NCBI RefSeq assembly: GCF_014193845.1
Contig: NZ_JACHZX010000004.1
Coordinates: 310,001-374,000, forward strand
Source of the DNA: Sphingomonas sp. BK345
Lineage (GTDB): Bacteria; Pseudomonadota; Alphaproteobacteria; Sphingomonadales; Sphingomonadaceae
Direction: 5' to 3'
Length of the DNA stretch: 64,000 nucleotides
Position 1 is the first letter of the stretch, and every line of letters starts with the position of its first letter. Below the pieces are notes generated by a model, which ran no database searches, had not been told where the DNA came from, and was given only the letters and a program-made list of their open reading frames with translations. Of the stretch, positions 9,522 to 17,806 are shown one piece after another. The position numbers were made by a program, and so were the translations under genes.

Positions 9522-9980
9522 ATGCGGATCGCGCTGTTCCAACCCGATATCGCCGGCAATGTCGGCACGCTGCTGCGGCTCGGCGCCTGCCTCGACGTCG
9601 CGGTCGACCTGATCGAGCCGATGGGTTTCCCGTTCGGCGAGCGCGGGCTGGCGCGCGCCGCGATGGACTATGCCGCGCACGTTCAAGTGAAACGCCACGC
9701 CGACTGGGACGCTTTCCTCGCCACGGTCGCCGGCCGCGTCGTGCTCGCCACCACGGCGGGCGCGGTGCCGCTGCCGCAGGCGCGCTTCGCCGCGGACGAC
9801 GTGCTGCTGCTCGGCAGCGAGGGCGCGGGGGTGCCGGCGCATGTCCACGACCGCGCCGACCTGCGCGTGCGCGTGCCGATGCGCGCCGGGCTGCGCTCGC
9901 TCAACGTCGCGGTCGCGGGCGCGCTGATCCTCGGCGAGGCGCTGCGCCAGACCGGCGGCTGGGACAGATTGACCGATTGA
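9522..9980 (+). CDS. trmL: tRNA (cytidine(34)-2'-O)-methyltransferase
   Basis: A 152-residue SPOUT-class methyltransferase that 2'-O-methylates the wobble base of tRNA-Leu isoacceptors using SAM. The signature N-terminus MRIALFQPDIAGNVGTLLRL, the LIEPMGFPF segment, LLLGSEGAGVP (SAM-binding trefoil loop) and the C-terminal RVPMRAGLRSLNVAVAGAL knot motif are all present. The length matches the TrmL/YibK family. It is divergent from petA and 34 bp upstream of hemF, so a trmL-hemF transcript is likely. Confidence 0.92.
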   Translation: MRIALFQPDIAGNVGTLLRLGACLDVAVDLIEPMGFPFGERGLARAAMDYAAHVQVKRHADWDAFLATVAGRVVLATTAGAVPLPQARFAADDVLLLGSEGAGVPAHVHDRADLRVRVPMRAGLRSLNVAVAGALILGEALRQTGGWDRLTD

Positions 9981-10014
9981 CCCGGGCCCTCCCCGTGGGC
10001 GAGAGCACATCTCC

Positions 10015-10854
10015 ATGATATTGGACGAACAGCAGACCGCCGCCCGGACCTGGTTCGAGCAGCTGCGCGACCTGATCTGCGCCGAGTTCGAGGCGATCGA
10101 GCGCGAGGCCGGCTCCGACGCGCGCTTCGACTATCTCGCCTGGGACCGCGCCGATCCCAGCGGCGCGCCCGGCGGCGGCGGGGTGCGCGGCGTGATGAAG
10201 GGTCGCGTGTTCGAGAAGGTCGGAGTCAACGTCTCCACCGTCGGCGGCACGTTCGAGGGCGATTTCGCGCGGACGATCCACGGCGCGAGTGACGACCCGC
10301 GCTTCTTCGCCACCGGGATCAGCCTGGTCGCGCACATGGCCAACCCGCACGTCCCCGCGGTGCACATGAACACGCGCTTCCTCGCCACCACCAAGCGTTG
10401 GTTCGGCGGCGGCGCCGATCTCAACCCGCCGCTGCCGGTCGCGGAGGACACCGAGGATTTCCACGCCACGCTGCGCGATGCCTGCGACCGCCACGATCCG
10501 GCGCACTACCCGCGCTTCAAGCAATGGGCGGACGAGTATTTCTACATCCCGCACCGCGGCGTGCACCGCGGCGTCGGCGGCATCTTCTACGACCACCTCG
10601 AGCGCGATTTCGCCGCCGATCTCGCCTTCACCCAGGATGTCGGCCGCGCCTTCCTCGACGCGTACCCGCGGATCGTGCGGCGCCGAATGCACCTGCCCTT
10701 CACCGACGCGGACGTGGCGCAGCAGCGCGAATGGCGCGGGCGCTACGCCGAGTTCAACCTCGTCTACGATCGCGGGACCCTGTTCGGGCTGAAGACCGGC
10801 GGCAACGTCGACGCGATCCTGATGAGCCTGCCGCCGGTGGCGACATGGGGCTGA
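10015..10854 (+). CDS. hemF: Aerobic (oxygen-dependent) coproporphyrinogen III oxidase
   Basis: A 279-residue enzyme that oxidatively decarboxylates coproporphyrinogen III to protoporphyrinogen IX in haem synthesis, using O2 and acting as a cytosolic homodimer. Family signatures include the GVNVSTVGG region, HMANPHVPAVHMNTRF, WFGGGADLNPP, the FKQWADEYFYIPHRGVHRG stretch with conserved His residues, and the C-terminal EFNLVYDRGTLFGLKTGGN. The 3' end overlaps the next gene by 10 nt, implying coupled translation. Its position beside the bc1 genes fits respiratory cytochrome supply. Confidence 0.95.
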   Translation: MILDEQQTAARTWFEQLRDLICAEFEAIEREAGSDARFDYLAWDRADPSGAPGGGGVRGVMKGRVFEKVGVNVSTVGGTFEGDFARTIHGASDDPRFFATGISLVAHMANPHVPAVHMNTRFLATTKRWFGGGADLNPPLPVAEDTEDFHATLRDACDRHDPAHYPRFKQWADEYFYIPHRGVHRGVGGIFYDHLERDFAADLAFTQDVGRAFLDAYPRIVRRRMHLPFTDADVAQQREWRGRYAEFNLVYDRGTLFGLKTGGNVDAILMSLPPVATWG

Positions 10855-11438
10855 CCCACCTTCCCGCCGACCAGATCGCCGCGGTCGTGACCTCGCTGGA
10901 GATGCGCCGTCGTCCGCCGCTCCGTCCGATACCCGACTCGCCGCTGCGGCTGGTGCGCTGGGCACGGCCGGAGCCGGAGAAATATCGCGCGCTGTTCCGC
11001 CGCGTCGGCGCGCGCTGGCTGTGGTTCTCGCGGCTCGTCATGGACGATGCCGCGCTCACCGCGATCATCCACGACACGCAGGTGCAGGTGTTCGCCGCGC
11101 TCGACCGGGCCGGCGTCGAGGTCGGCATGGTCGAGCTCGACTTCCGCTCGGCCGGAACCTGCGAGGTCGGCTATTTCGCGCTGGTGCCCGAGCTGACCGG
11201 GCAGGGCCACGGCCGCTGGCTGATGGCGGAGACGCTCGCGCGCGCCTGGGTGGCGGGGGTCAACCGCGTGTGGCTCCACACCTGCACGCTCGACCATCCC
11301 TCGGCGCTGGGCTTCTACCGCGCGCAGGGCTTCACCCCGGTGCGTCGCACGATCGAGACCTTCACCGACCCGCGCGTGACCGGCGCGCTGCCCGCCGACG
11401 TCGCGCCTCAGCTGCCCCTGCTCGCCCCGACGCGGTAG
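10845..11438 (+). CDS. GNAT-family N-acetyltransferase
   Basis: A 197-residue protein with a C-terminal GNAT fold. The N-terminal segment (RPIPDSPLRLVRW, then YRALFRRVGARWLWFSR) is typical of a sphingomonad group of unknown substrate. The acetyl-CoA-binding motif A reads VPELTGQGHGRWLM at about 115-128, and motif B is NRVWLHTCTLDHPSALGFYRAQGF. The ATG at 10845 lies inside the end of hemF (10-nt overlap), so it is translationally coupled to it. Its 3' end overlaps the convergent membrane-protein gene by 31 nt. The acceptor substrate cannot be deduced. Confidence 0.85.
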   Translation: MGLTHLPADQIAAVVTSLEMRRRPPLRPIPDSPLRLVRWARPEPEKYRALFRRVGARWLWFSRLVMDDAALTAIIHDTQVQVFAALDRAGVEVGMVELDFRSAGTCEVGYFALVPELTGQGHGRWLMAETLARAWVAGVNRVWLHTCTLDHPSALGFYRAQGFTPVRRTIETFTDPRVTGALPADVAPQLPLLAPTR

Positions 11439-12154
11439 ACTACCACGCCCATCAGCAGCACCGCGATGGCATAGGCCGCGGGCACCGCGGCGAGCAGCGC
11501 GTCCACCAGCGCGAGCAGCACCGGGTCGCCGCTGCCGGGCGCGCGCAGCGCCTCGTCCGCGCTCAGCAGCGGCGACACGACGACCCATTGCGCCAGGAAC
11601 AGCGTGACGAGCGCGCCCGTGATCGCCCAGTCCTGCCCCTTCGTCAGCCTCCAGCTCAGCCGCAGCGCCGGCCCCGCGCGCAGCGCCGGGTGCCGCGCCA
11701 ACGCGGGCACCGCCGCGATCAGTCGCGCCTGGACGTAGAGCCCGGGCAGGACGAGCAGCCACAGGCCGAGTCCGACCGGCACCGCCACCGCCACGCTCAC
11801 CAGCACGAACGACCACAGCCGTGCCAGCGCCTGGCCCAGCGCCTGGCCCACCGTCAGCCGATCGGGATCGAGCAGCAGCAGCGCGATCGCCGCCACGCCG
11901 TACGCGGCGAGCAGGTCCGCGAGCACGTAGAACAAGGCGTTGCCCTGCCCCCAATTGCCTACCGCGGCGAGCCAGGCGCGCATCATCAGCTCGTCGCGCG
12001 GCGCGGGCGGCAGCGGCGGCAGCGGGTCACACAGCAGCAGCGCGGCGAAGGCCGGGAGGAAGACGAACAGCGCGGCGAGCCGCAGCACCAGCGCGCGGTC
12101 GCGCCGGAACAGCCGCCACGCGACCGAGAGCAGGCCGGCGAAGGTCAGGCTCAT
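11408..12154 (-). CDS. Polytopic membrane protein, unknown function (second of pair)
   Basis: A 248-residue protein with about six hydrophobic segments: for example LRLAALFVFLPAFAALLLC, a long Val/Leu helix around WSFVLVSVAVAVPVGLGLWLLVLPGLY, and a C-terminal AYAIAVLLMGVVVYRVG. The GLWLLVLPGLYVQARLIAAVPALA segment followed by SWRLTKGQ resembles the glycerophosphoryl-diester-phosphodiesterase membrane-domain type, which has no catalytic domain here. Its ATG overlaps the stop of the upstream gene (ATGA), so the two related membrane proteins are co-translated and may assemble together. Function unknown. Confidence 0.7.
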   Translation of the reverse strand: MSLTFAGLLSVAWRLFRRDRALVLRLAALFVFLPAFAALLLCDPLPPLPPAPRDELMMRAWLAAVGNWGQGNALFYVLADLLAAYGVAAIALLLLDPDRLTVGQALGQALARLWSFVLVSVAVAVPVGLGLWLLVLPGLYVQARLIAAVPALARHPALRAGPALRLSWRLTKGQDWAITGALVTLFLAQWVVVSPLLSADEALRAPGSGDPVLLALVDALLAAVPAAYAIAVLLMGVVVYRVGASRGS

Positions 12155-12954
12155 GCGGACGGCGCCGCCTCGTCGCGCTCGCGCGCGGCGGCGTAATATT
12201 GCGCGTAGAAGGCGTTCTGCACCACCGTGGCGCCCGCGCTGACGATCGCCAGCGCCACCGAGGTGCCGAACAGCACGGCAGCGTCGCTGTCGAGCAGCAG
12301 CCGCAGCACGACGCCGACGACCGAGCGCACCGCGACGCTGAGCACCGTCACCAGCACGGCGTAGAGGATCAGCACCGCGATCAGCCGCGCCGCGGCACCG
12401 CGCGTCAGCGCGAAGGCGCGGCGGATCGCGCCGAGTCCGAGGCGCTCGTTGACCACCACCGCGAACAGCGGCGCGAGCCGCGCGCCCAGCCACAGCAGCA
12501 GCGCGGCAGCGACGAGGATCAGCCCGGCCGAGAGCGCGAGCGGACCGGCCGCGGCGCGCTGCATCTCCACCATGCCCGTCGCGGTGACGGTCGCGCCCGC
12601 CGCGATCAGCGCGAGCGTGCCCGGCACGAAGGTGAGCGACAGCGCGATGACCAGCACCAGCGTGACGCCGACCGCGGCGGGAAGCCGGTTCGCGGCGAGC
12701 CGATAGGCCGCGCCGCGATCGACGCGCGGGTCGCTCGCCACCGCGGTGATCGCGAGCATGCCGAACAGCATCAGCACGGCCGAGACCAGGCTGGCCAGCA
12801 GCCGCGCCGCCTGGACGTCACCGACGAAGCTCGTCACCGCCGCGCTCAACACCGTGGGCAGGAACAGCGTGACGAAGGCGATGCCGGCGAGGATCGCGGC
12901 GCGCCCGCGCAGCACGTCGACCGTGCGCTCCCACACCGTGGCCATCCTGATCAT
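12151..12954 (-). CDS. Polytopic membrane protein, unknown function (first of pair)
   Basis: A 267-residue membrane protein with roughly six transmembrane segments, starting [26 protein letters not shown] central [17 protein letters not shown] and a [21 protein letters not shown] stretch (the ..AFALTRG.. motif) place it with the same broad family as its neighbour, resembling YckC/GDPD membrane-domain proteins. The start at 12954 is chosen because GGAAGGGG stands about 9 nt upstream; longer in-frame starts run into the lipB promoter region. It forms a two-gene unit with the downstream gene and is divergent from lipB. The role is not known. Confidence 0.7.
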   Translation of the reverse strand: MIRMATVWERTVDVLRGRAAILAGIAFVTLFLPTVLSAAVTSFVGDVQAARLLASLVSAVLMLFGMLAITAVASDPRVDRGAAYRLAANRLPAAVGVTLVLVIALSLTFVPGTLALIAAGATVTATGMVEMQRAAAGPLALSAGLILVAAALLLWLGARLAPLFAVVVNERLGLGAIRRAFALTRGAAARLIAVLILYAVLVTVLSVAVRSVVGVVLRLLLDSDAAVLFGTSVALAIVSAGATVVQNAFYAQYYAAARERDEAAPSA

Positions 12955-13033
12955 CGCGTCGTCCCCTTCCCGCGCCGGCCTAGCGATCCGCCGACGGCTT
13001 GCCAACCGCGCCGAGGGAGCACATCTGGCCAGG

Positions 13034-13711
13034 ATGCAGCAGCGCGCGACGATGATCGAGGACGTGGAGTGGCGCGTGTCGCCGGGGCTCACCGACTATG
13101 CCGCCGCGCTGCAGGCGATGGAGGCGCGCGCCGCCGCGATCGCCGCGGGCGAGGCGCGCGAGCTGGTGTGGCTGCTCGAGCACCCGCCGGTCTACACCGC
13201 GGGCACCAGCGCCGACCCGCGCGAACTGGTCGACCCGCGCTTCCCGGTCGTGCCGGCGGGGCGCGGAGGGCGCTACACCTATCACGGCCCGGGTCAGCGC
13301 GTCGGCTACCTCATGCTCGATCTCAATCGGCGCGGCCGCGACGTGCGGTGCTTCGTCCACGCGCTGGAGGGCTGGCTGATCGCGGCGCTGGCCGAGCTGG
13401 GCATCGCGGCGTTCCGCGCGCCCGGCCGGATCGGCATCTGGACGCGCGACCGCGCCGGCGCCGAGGCCAAGATCGGCGCGATCGGCATCCGCGTGCGCCG
13501 CTGGGTGACGCTGCACGGCTTCTCGGTCAATCTCGCGCCCGACCTCGCGCATTTCGGCGGCATCGTGCCGTGCGGTCTCGCCGACTATCCGGTCACCAGC
13601 GCCGCTGCGCTCGGTTCACCGCACGAATTTGCAACTTTCGACGCAGCGTTGACGTTGACCGCCGACGCCTTTCTGCAAAGCCTGACTTGCGTCGGTGAAA
13701 ACGAGGCTTGA
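13034..13711 (+). CDS. lipB: Lipoyl(octanoyl) transferase
   Basis: A 225-residue enzyme that moves octanoyl from acyl carrier protein to lipoyl-domain lysines of 2-oxoacid dehydrogenases, the first step of lipoate synthesis, in the cytosol. The conserved blocks are [36 protein letters not shown], and the catalytic pair Lys146 (AKIGAIG) and Cys180 (GGIVPCG). ATG at 13034 and at 13052 are both possible; the first gives the usual length. It is divergent from the membrane-protein pair. Confidence 0.94.
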   Translation: MQQRATMIEDVEWRVSPGLTDYAAALQAMEARAAAIAAGEARELVWLLEHPPVYTAGTSADPRELVDPRFPVVPAGRGGRYTYHGPGQRVGYLMLDLNRRGRDVRCFVHALEGWLIAALAELGIAAFRAPGRIGIWTRDRAGAEAKIGAIGIRVRRWVTLHGFSVNLAPDLAHFGGIVPCGLADYPVTSAAALGSPHEFATFDAALTLTADAFLQSLTCVGENEA

Positions 13712-13801
13712 GAGGGCGGTCATCTGCGATTAATGTCTACGCCGGTTTGGGATAAAAAACGGCCGGGTGGTCGCCAAATCCACAGTCTAGGGAGCAAATT
13801 C

Positions 13802-14050
13802 ATGCGTGCAGTCATCACCAAGATCCTCGGCGGTTCGGCGCTCGCGGCAGCCGCTCTCGCCGTCTCGGCGTGCGGTTCGAAGACCGAGACCAGCGAGAAC
13901 ACCATGATCACCGACATGAACGCCACCGAGGGCATGGACACCATGACCGACAACATGACCGCCGTTGACGGCGCGATGAACGGCGGCATGATGGCGAATG
14001 ACACCATGGGCAACGACATGATGATGTCGAACATGTCGAACGCGATGTAA
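13802..14050 (+). CDS. Small Met-rich lipoprotein
   Basis: An 82-residue protein. The first 24 residues are a lipoprotein signal ending in the lipobox LAVSAC (Cys24 would be lipidated), so it should sit in the outer or inner membrane facing the periplasm. The mature part is almost only Met, Asn, Asp, Thr and Gly: 14 of the last 48 residues are Met, including MMM near the end. Clustered Met and Asp could bind copper or other soft metals, or be a sink for oxidants, but this is speculation. AGGGAG lies 9 nt upstream of the ATG. A strong terminator follows, so it is probably monocistronic and abundant. Confidence 0.75.
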   Translation: MRAVITKILGGSALAAAALAVSACGSKTETSENTMITDMNATEGMDTMTDNMTAVDGAMNGGMMANDTMGNDMMMSNMSNAM

Positions 14051-14080
14051 TCTGCCGCACACCGGCGATTGTGTTGACGG

Positions 14081-14114
14081 GGCCGCGCGGGAAACCGGGC
14101 GGCCTCTTCTTTTG
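14081..14114 (+). terminator. Rho-independent terminator after the Met-rich lipoprotein gene
   Basis: GGCCGCGCGG, GAAA tetraloop, CCGGGCGGCC (ten base pairs with one mismatch), followed by TCTTCTTTT. The GNRA-type loop and T-rich tail make a convincing intrinsic terminator about 30 nt past the stop codon. Confidence 0.8.
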
Positions 14115-14278
14115 TCTTGCGAAGGCGCATGTCGTTACGCGAGGTCAACAAGCAACCTCGTGGCGGCGACGCCACACGCCGGAATGAATCATTTGCGCGA
14201 CAGAATGTTCTTGGGCCATTTACCCAGTCTGACGTAAAAGGACGGCGCGGCCGTAGCCGTGACGAGGAGTGTTGGGGA

Positions 14279-14962
14279 ATGCTGAAGGTGGGGATCGTCG
14301 GAGCCTGGGTGGCGCTGGCGGCTGGGGTGCTGGCGACGACGCCGGCTTCTGCGCAATTCTTCTTCAAATCGAAGGATTTGCGCGGCGAACCGATCATCGG
14401 GAACGAGGACGGCATGGGGCATCCGCTGCCCGGCGCCACGCCCGCGGAACTGCGCGCCGGCGTGGTGTGGAACATGCGCGCCGCGCTCAACGTCGCCGCG
14501 CTGCAATGCCAGTTCGAGCCGACGCTGCTGACGGTCCAAAATTACAACGCGATCCTGGCCGACCATCGCGTCGAGCTGCAGAATTCGTTCGACACGCTGG
14601 GCAAATATTTCACCCGGATCGCCAAGACCAAGAAGGATGGTCAGACCGCACTCGACCAGTTCGGTACGCGCACCTATTCGGGCTTCGCCACGGTCGCGGC
14701 GCAATTCAACTTCTGCGCCACCGCGGCCAGCATCGGCCGCGACGCGCTCTACGCGCCGCGCGGCGGCTTCGGTGACGTCGCGATGGCGCGCATGCGCGAG
14801 CTGCGCAGCAGCCTCAAGCCGTACGGCGAGCAGCAATTCCCCTCGCTCCAGGTGTTGCCCGCGACGCTGCCGCGCTTCGATGAGGCGTGCTGGAAGAAGG
14901 GGCTGTTCGTCGAGCAGAAGTGCGGCGCGCCGCTGACCCCGGTGGTCTACGCCGCGCGCTGA
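14279..14962 (+). CDS. Hypothetical periplasmic protein
   Basis: A 227-residue protein with a clear signal peptide (MLKVGIVGAWVALAAGVLATTPASAQ). The mature protein begins FFFKSKDLRGEPIIGNEDGMGHPLPGAT and holds four or so cysteines (LQCQFEP, FNFCATA, EACWKK, EQKCGAP) that could form disulfides. It looks like a conserved sphingomonad family of unknown function; I recognise no catalytic motif. The ATG at 14279 is chosen because it begins the signal peptide; an in-frame start near 14117 would add an unrelated Arg-rich leader. A hairpin follows the stop. Confidence 0.7.
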   Translation: MLKVGIVGAWVALAAGVLATTPASAQFFFKSKDLRGEPIIGNEDGMGHPLPGATPAELRAGVVWNMRAALNVAALQCQFEPTLLTVQNYNAILADHRVELQNSFDTLGKYFTRIAKTKKDGQTALDQFGTRTYSGFATVAAQFNFCATAASIGRDALYAPRGGFGDVAMARMRELRSSLKPYGEQQFPSLQVLPATLPRFDEACWKKGLFVEQKCGAPLTPVVYAAR

Positions 14963-14967
14963 TCCAC

Positions 14968-14990
14968 GAGGGCGCCGGCGCGGCGCCCTC
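14968..14990 (+). terminator. Probable terminator hairpin
   Basis: GAGGGCGCC, loop GGCGC, GGCGCCCTC: nine perfect base pairs starting six bases after the stop of the periplasmic protein gene, followed by CCTTCC rather than a pure T run. Confidence 0.55.
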
Positions 14991-15380
14991 CCTTCCGCAC
15001 GGTCCGCTCGGAAGGCCAGGTCCAGGCGCAGCTTTTCAACGAGCGGACGATCCATCTCAGGCGAGGCGCTGGCGTGCTCCTGCACAAGCAGGAGCCAAGA
15101 GCCACGAGCGCCTTTCCCGCGGCCCTGAACTCCGGCGTTCGCCGGAGCACGCTTCGGTGTCGACGGATCGGACCTTGGGAGCGCCTGCCACCGTCGCGCC
15201 GGGAATGACACCGGCGCCGACTTTGTTGACGGCGCGGCTGCCATCCGCCGACACCCGGCGTCTTAGCTGGCGTCGCCGCACCTCGATCGCGATGTCAGCG
15301 GCGGCCGGGAAGCCGAACTCGTCGCTTCAGCAAGAAAACTATGCAAGAGATGCTGCCTGACGCCGGCAAGTGCCGGCTGA
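14991..15380. other. Gene-free stretch with degenerate repeat remnants
   Basis: No reading frame here has a credible start, ribosome site or codon pattern. The stretch contains a short CTCCTGC-acaa-GCAGGAG hairpin near 15075, a weak copy of the CGCCGGGAATGAC repeat end near 15198, and a GCCGGCAAGTGCCGGC hairpin near 15362. It should hold the promoter and signal-peptide region of the following PEP-CTERM gene, but I cannot find an N-terminus in any frame. Confidence 0.5.
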
Positions 15381-16058
15381 CCAACACTGCAGGCAAATCG
15401 CCGTAACAACCTACCGCATAAAGGTTTTTCCGGCGGCCCCCACTTGCTGGTGACGTTCCCATCCGGAAAGGCCGGCGTGTCCACCGGCATCGGCAGCGAT
15501 CATGTCATCTGGGGCACGCCCCAGACGGGCTACAAGGCGAACGCGCTGAGCTTTCAGTCGAATACGCCCCTCTACGCGCTGCTCGGCGAGCAGTCCAAGG
15601 TCGGCTCGATCTCCTATTATAACGGCACGATCCTCGACGGCACCGAGCTGACCGGGCTGATGCTCAACCTCGGGCTCAACTTCGCCAACCCCGCGATCGG
15701 CTTGTTGGCGAAGAGTTTCGCGCTCAGACTGTACAGCACGCCCAACACCGGCAGCGCGGACGCGAACGCCTATTATGTCTATCTGCCCTCGCTGCAGAGC
15801 AGCAACAATTTCGTGGTCGACGGGCAAGCGTATCAGTTCGAGCTGCGCGGTTTCGACAATGTCCGCGGCGACGGCTACCTCAACTCCTCGGCGAGCGAGT
15901 TCCACGTCCGCGAGGGCTAGAGCGCGACCGCCGACGTGTTCGGCGTGCTCAGTGCCGTGCCCGAGCCCGGCACCTGGGCGATGATGCTGATCGGCTTCGC
16001 GATGATCGGCGTCGCGATGCGCTCGCGCCGGCGCGACATGCCGGCGGCCTTGGTCTGA
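15381..16058 (+). pseudogene. PEP-CTERM sorting-domain protein (choice-of-anchor K-like), interrupted
   Basis: An open frame from 15381 encodes a secreted beta-rich domain: FSGGPHLLVTFPSGKAGV, HVIWGTPQTGYK, SFQSNTPLYALLGE, SISYYNGTI. This resembles choice-of-anchor K domains. A TAG at 15918-15920 ends it after SEFHVREG. The same frame then continues for 45 codons and reads SAVPEPGTWAMMLIGFAM...RSRRR, a textbook PEPxxWA-CTERM sorting signal (motif, hydrophobic helix, basic tail), to a TGA at 16056. No signal peptide or good start codon exists upstream; only a TTG at 15444 is available. So the gene seems to have lost its N-terminus and has a premature stop. Without the anchor, an exosortase could not process it. 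Confidence 0.8.
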
Positions 16059-16116
16059 TCGACGATTAGCGGCGCGCGGGTCGTCGGGTTGCACCGAGGA
16101 CCCGCGTTCCGCGCTG

Positions 16117-16749
16117 TCAGCGCAGCCCCAGCAGCTTGTGCGTCTGGAGCGACAAGCGCCAGCGCGGACGCGCCATCACCAGCGCCATCGCCGCCGCGAC
16201 GTTCGCCTCCCCCGCGGCGTCGTCGAGCGGCTGGAGCAGGAAGTGGCGGAAAGCCCAGCCCTCCACCGTGTCCAGGTTGGTGCCGGGCTGCGGCCAGACG
16301 AGCTTCAGCTCGTCGCCCGAGCGCTGCACCGTCTCGCTACCGGCTTTGGGGCTGATGCACACCCAGTCGATCCCGGGATGGACCGGCAGCGTGCCGTTGC
16401 TCTCGATCGCGATCTCGAACCCGGCGGCGTGGAGCGCGTCGACGAGGGCATCGTCGACCTGGAGCATCGGCTCGCCCCCGGTCAGCACCACGAAGCGACG
16501 CTCACGCTCCGGCCCCCAAAGGCCCGCCGCCGCCGCGACCAGCGCCGCGGCATCGGCGAAGCGCCCACCGCCCGCGCCGTCGACACCGACGAAATCGGTG
16601 TCGCAGAAGCGGCACACCGCGGTCGCACGGTCCTGCTCGCGCCCGCTCCACAGATTGCAGCCGGCGAAGCGCACGAACACCGCGCGCCGCCCCGCCTGCA
16701 CGCCCTCACCCTGGAGCGTCAGGAACATCTCCTTGACCGCGTAGCTCAT
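16117..16749 (-). CDS. queE: 7-carboxy-7-deazaguanine synthase (radical SAM)
   Basis: A 210-residue enzyme that contracts the ring of 6-carboxy-tetrahydropterin to 7-carboxy-7-deazaguanine in queuosine synthesis. The radical-SAM cysteines are spread in the QueE-specific long spacing: Cys31, Cys46 and Cys49 (CNLWSG...AVCRFCDTDF). The substrate region LTLQGEGVQAGRRAVFVRF, the SAM motif VVLTGGEPMLQ and IAIESNGTLP are present. The start lies 1 bp after the queC stop, so the two queuosine genes form an operon. QueD and QueF are not in the window. Confidence 0.94.
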   Translation of the reverse strand: MSYAVKEMFLTLQGEGVQAGRRAVFVRFAGCNLWSGREQDRATAVCRFCDTDFVGVDGAGGGRFADAAALVAAAAGLWGPERERRFVVLTGGEPMLQVDDALVDALHAAGFEIAIESNGTLPVHPGIDWVCISPKAGSETVQRSGDELKLVWPQPGTNLDTVEGWAFRHFLLQPLDDAAGEANVAAAMALVMARPRWRLSLQTHKLLGLR

Positions 16750-16750
16750 C

Positions 16751-17449
16751 TCAATCGACCGGCGGGGTCACCGCATAGCCGGTCGGGTCAGGCACGCCGG
16801 CCTCGACGAAGCCTTTGTGACGCAGGCGGCAGCTGTCGCAGCGCCCGCAGTGCAGCCCGCCCGGCGCGGGATCGTAGCATGACCAGCTCATCCCCATGTC
16901 GAGCCCGAGCCGCGCGCCCTCGCGCACGATATCGGCCTTGGTCATGTGCTGGAGCGGCGCCTGGAAGCGGAACGGCTGGCCCTCGACGCCCGCCTTGGTG
17001 GCGAGCTCGGCGAGCCGCTCGTACGCCGCGATGAACTCGGGGCGGCAGTCGGGATAACCGGAGTAATCGAGCGCGTTGACGCCGAGATAGATGTCGCGGG
17101 CACCCGCCGCCTCGGCCCAGCCGAGCGCCAGGCTGAGGAAGATCGTGTTGCGCGCAGGCACGTAGGTGACCGGGATGGAGCCATCGACGCCGTCCTTGGG
17201 AACGTCGATGTCGCGATCGGTCAGCGCCGAACCGCCGAAGGCCGAGAGGTCGATCGGCAGCACGACGTGGCGCGTCGCGCCGAGCGCGTGCGCGATGCGG
17301 CGCGCGGCGGCGAGCTCGACCTGGTGGCGCTGGTTATAGTCGATCGAGAGCGCGAGCAGCGGGTGCCCCGCCTCGCGCGCGAGCGCGGCGGACACCAGCG
17401 AGTCGAGCCCGCCCGAGACGAGCGCGACGGCGGGGGTCAAATGGGTCAT
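16751..17449 (-). CDS. queC: 7-cyano-7-deazaguanine (preQ0) synthase
   Basis: A 232-residue ATP-dependent enzyme converting the QueE product to preQ0. It has the PP-loop SGGLDS at residues 12-17, the YNQRH block, [27 protein letters not shown], and a C-terminal zinc site with four cysteines in [18 protein letters not shown]. The ATG at 17449 ([10 protein letters not shown]) is preferred; an upstream in-frame start would add an Arg-rich stretch not typical of the family. queE follows with a 1-bp gap. Confidence 0.94.
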   Translation of the reverse strand: MTHLTPAVALVSGGLDSLVSAALAREAGHPLLALSIDYNQRHQVELAAARRIAHALGATRHVVLPIDLSAFGGSALTDRDIDVPKDGVDGSIPVTYVPARNTIFLSLALGWAEAAGARDIYLGVNALDYSGYPDCRPEFIAAYERLAELATKAGVEGQPFRFQAPLQHMTKADIVREGARLGLDMGMSWSCYDPAPGGLHCGRCDSCRLRHKGFVEAGVPDPTGYAVTPPVD

Positions 17450-17488
17450 GATGCGGCGCCAGCTAGGCCTTCGCGCGCACGAGCGCAA

Positions 17489-17514
17489 GAAAAAGGGCCG
17501 CCCGAGGGCGGCCC
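17489..17514 (-). terminator. Rho-independent terminator, minus strand
   Basis: On the minus strand GGGCCGCC, loop CTCG, GGCGGCCC is followed by TTTTTC. Eight perfect GC pairs and a T run. It sits upstream of queC and would stop transcription coming from hslO, so queCE needs its own promoter, probably within 17450-17490. Confidence 0.75.
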
Positions 17515-17651
17515 GTGAGGAGCTTGAGCGGTCAAGCTAGGGAGAGAGCGTGCCGCATGAACAGCACGAGGTCGCTTATGGGGGAAGAAGGTTAAGATCA
17601 GGATAACGGTGTGAGCTGCCTGAAGTCGCGGATCGCGACGTGCGTGGCAGC

Positions 17652-17767
17652 GCTTCGAGACGAGGCTTCGACGGGCTCAGCCTCTCCTCAGCACGAGAAC
17701 GGGGTGAAAAAGGAGATGCCGTTCGTGCTGAGGAGGCACTGAGCTTGTCGAAGGGCCGTCTCGAAGC
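17652..17767. repeat. Long imperfect inverted repeat (REP-type)
   Basis: Arms of about 48 bases: GCTTCGAGACG...TCGACGGGCTCAGCC...CAGCACGA on the left, and GTTCGTGCTGAGGAGGC...GAGCTTGTCGAAGGG...CGTCTCGAAGC on the right. The sequence type TTCGACAAGCTCAG...GAACGG is a widespread proteobacterial palindromic repeat. It fills most of the 17450-17806 gene-free stretch between hslO and queC; apart from this and the terminator I see nothing there. Confidence 0.7.
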
Positions 17768-17806
17768 ATGCCCCGCGCCACAAGGCTCACGCACACCGCA
17801 CCCCCC

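Noticed and set aside
8757-10016. Long upstream extension of the Rieske frame over trmL
   Set aside because: The added residues are Arg/His/Val-rich shadow sequence antisense to trmL; the family-like protein starts at 9341 with a ribosome site.
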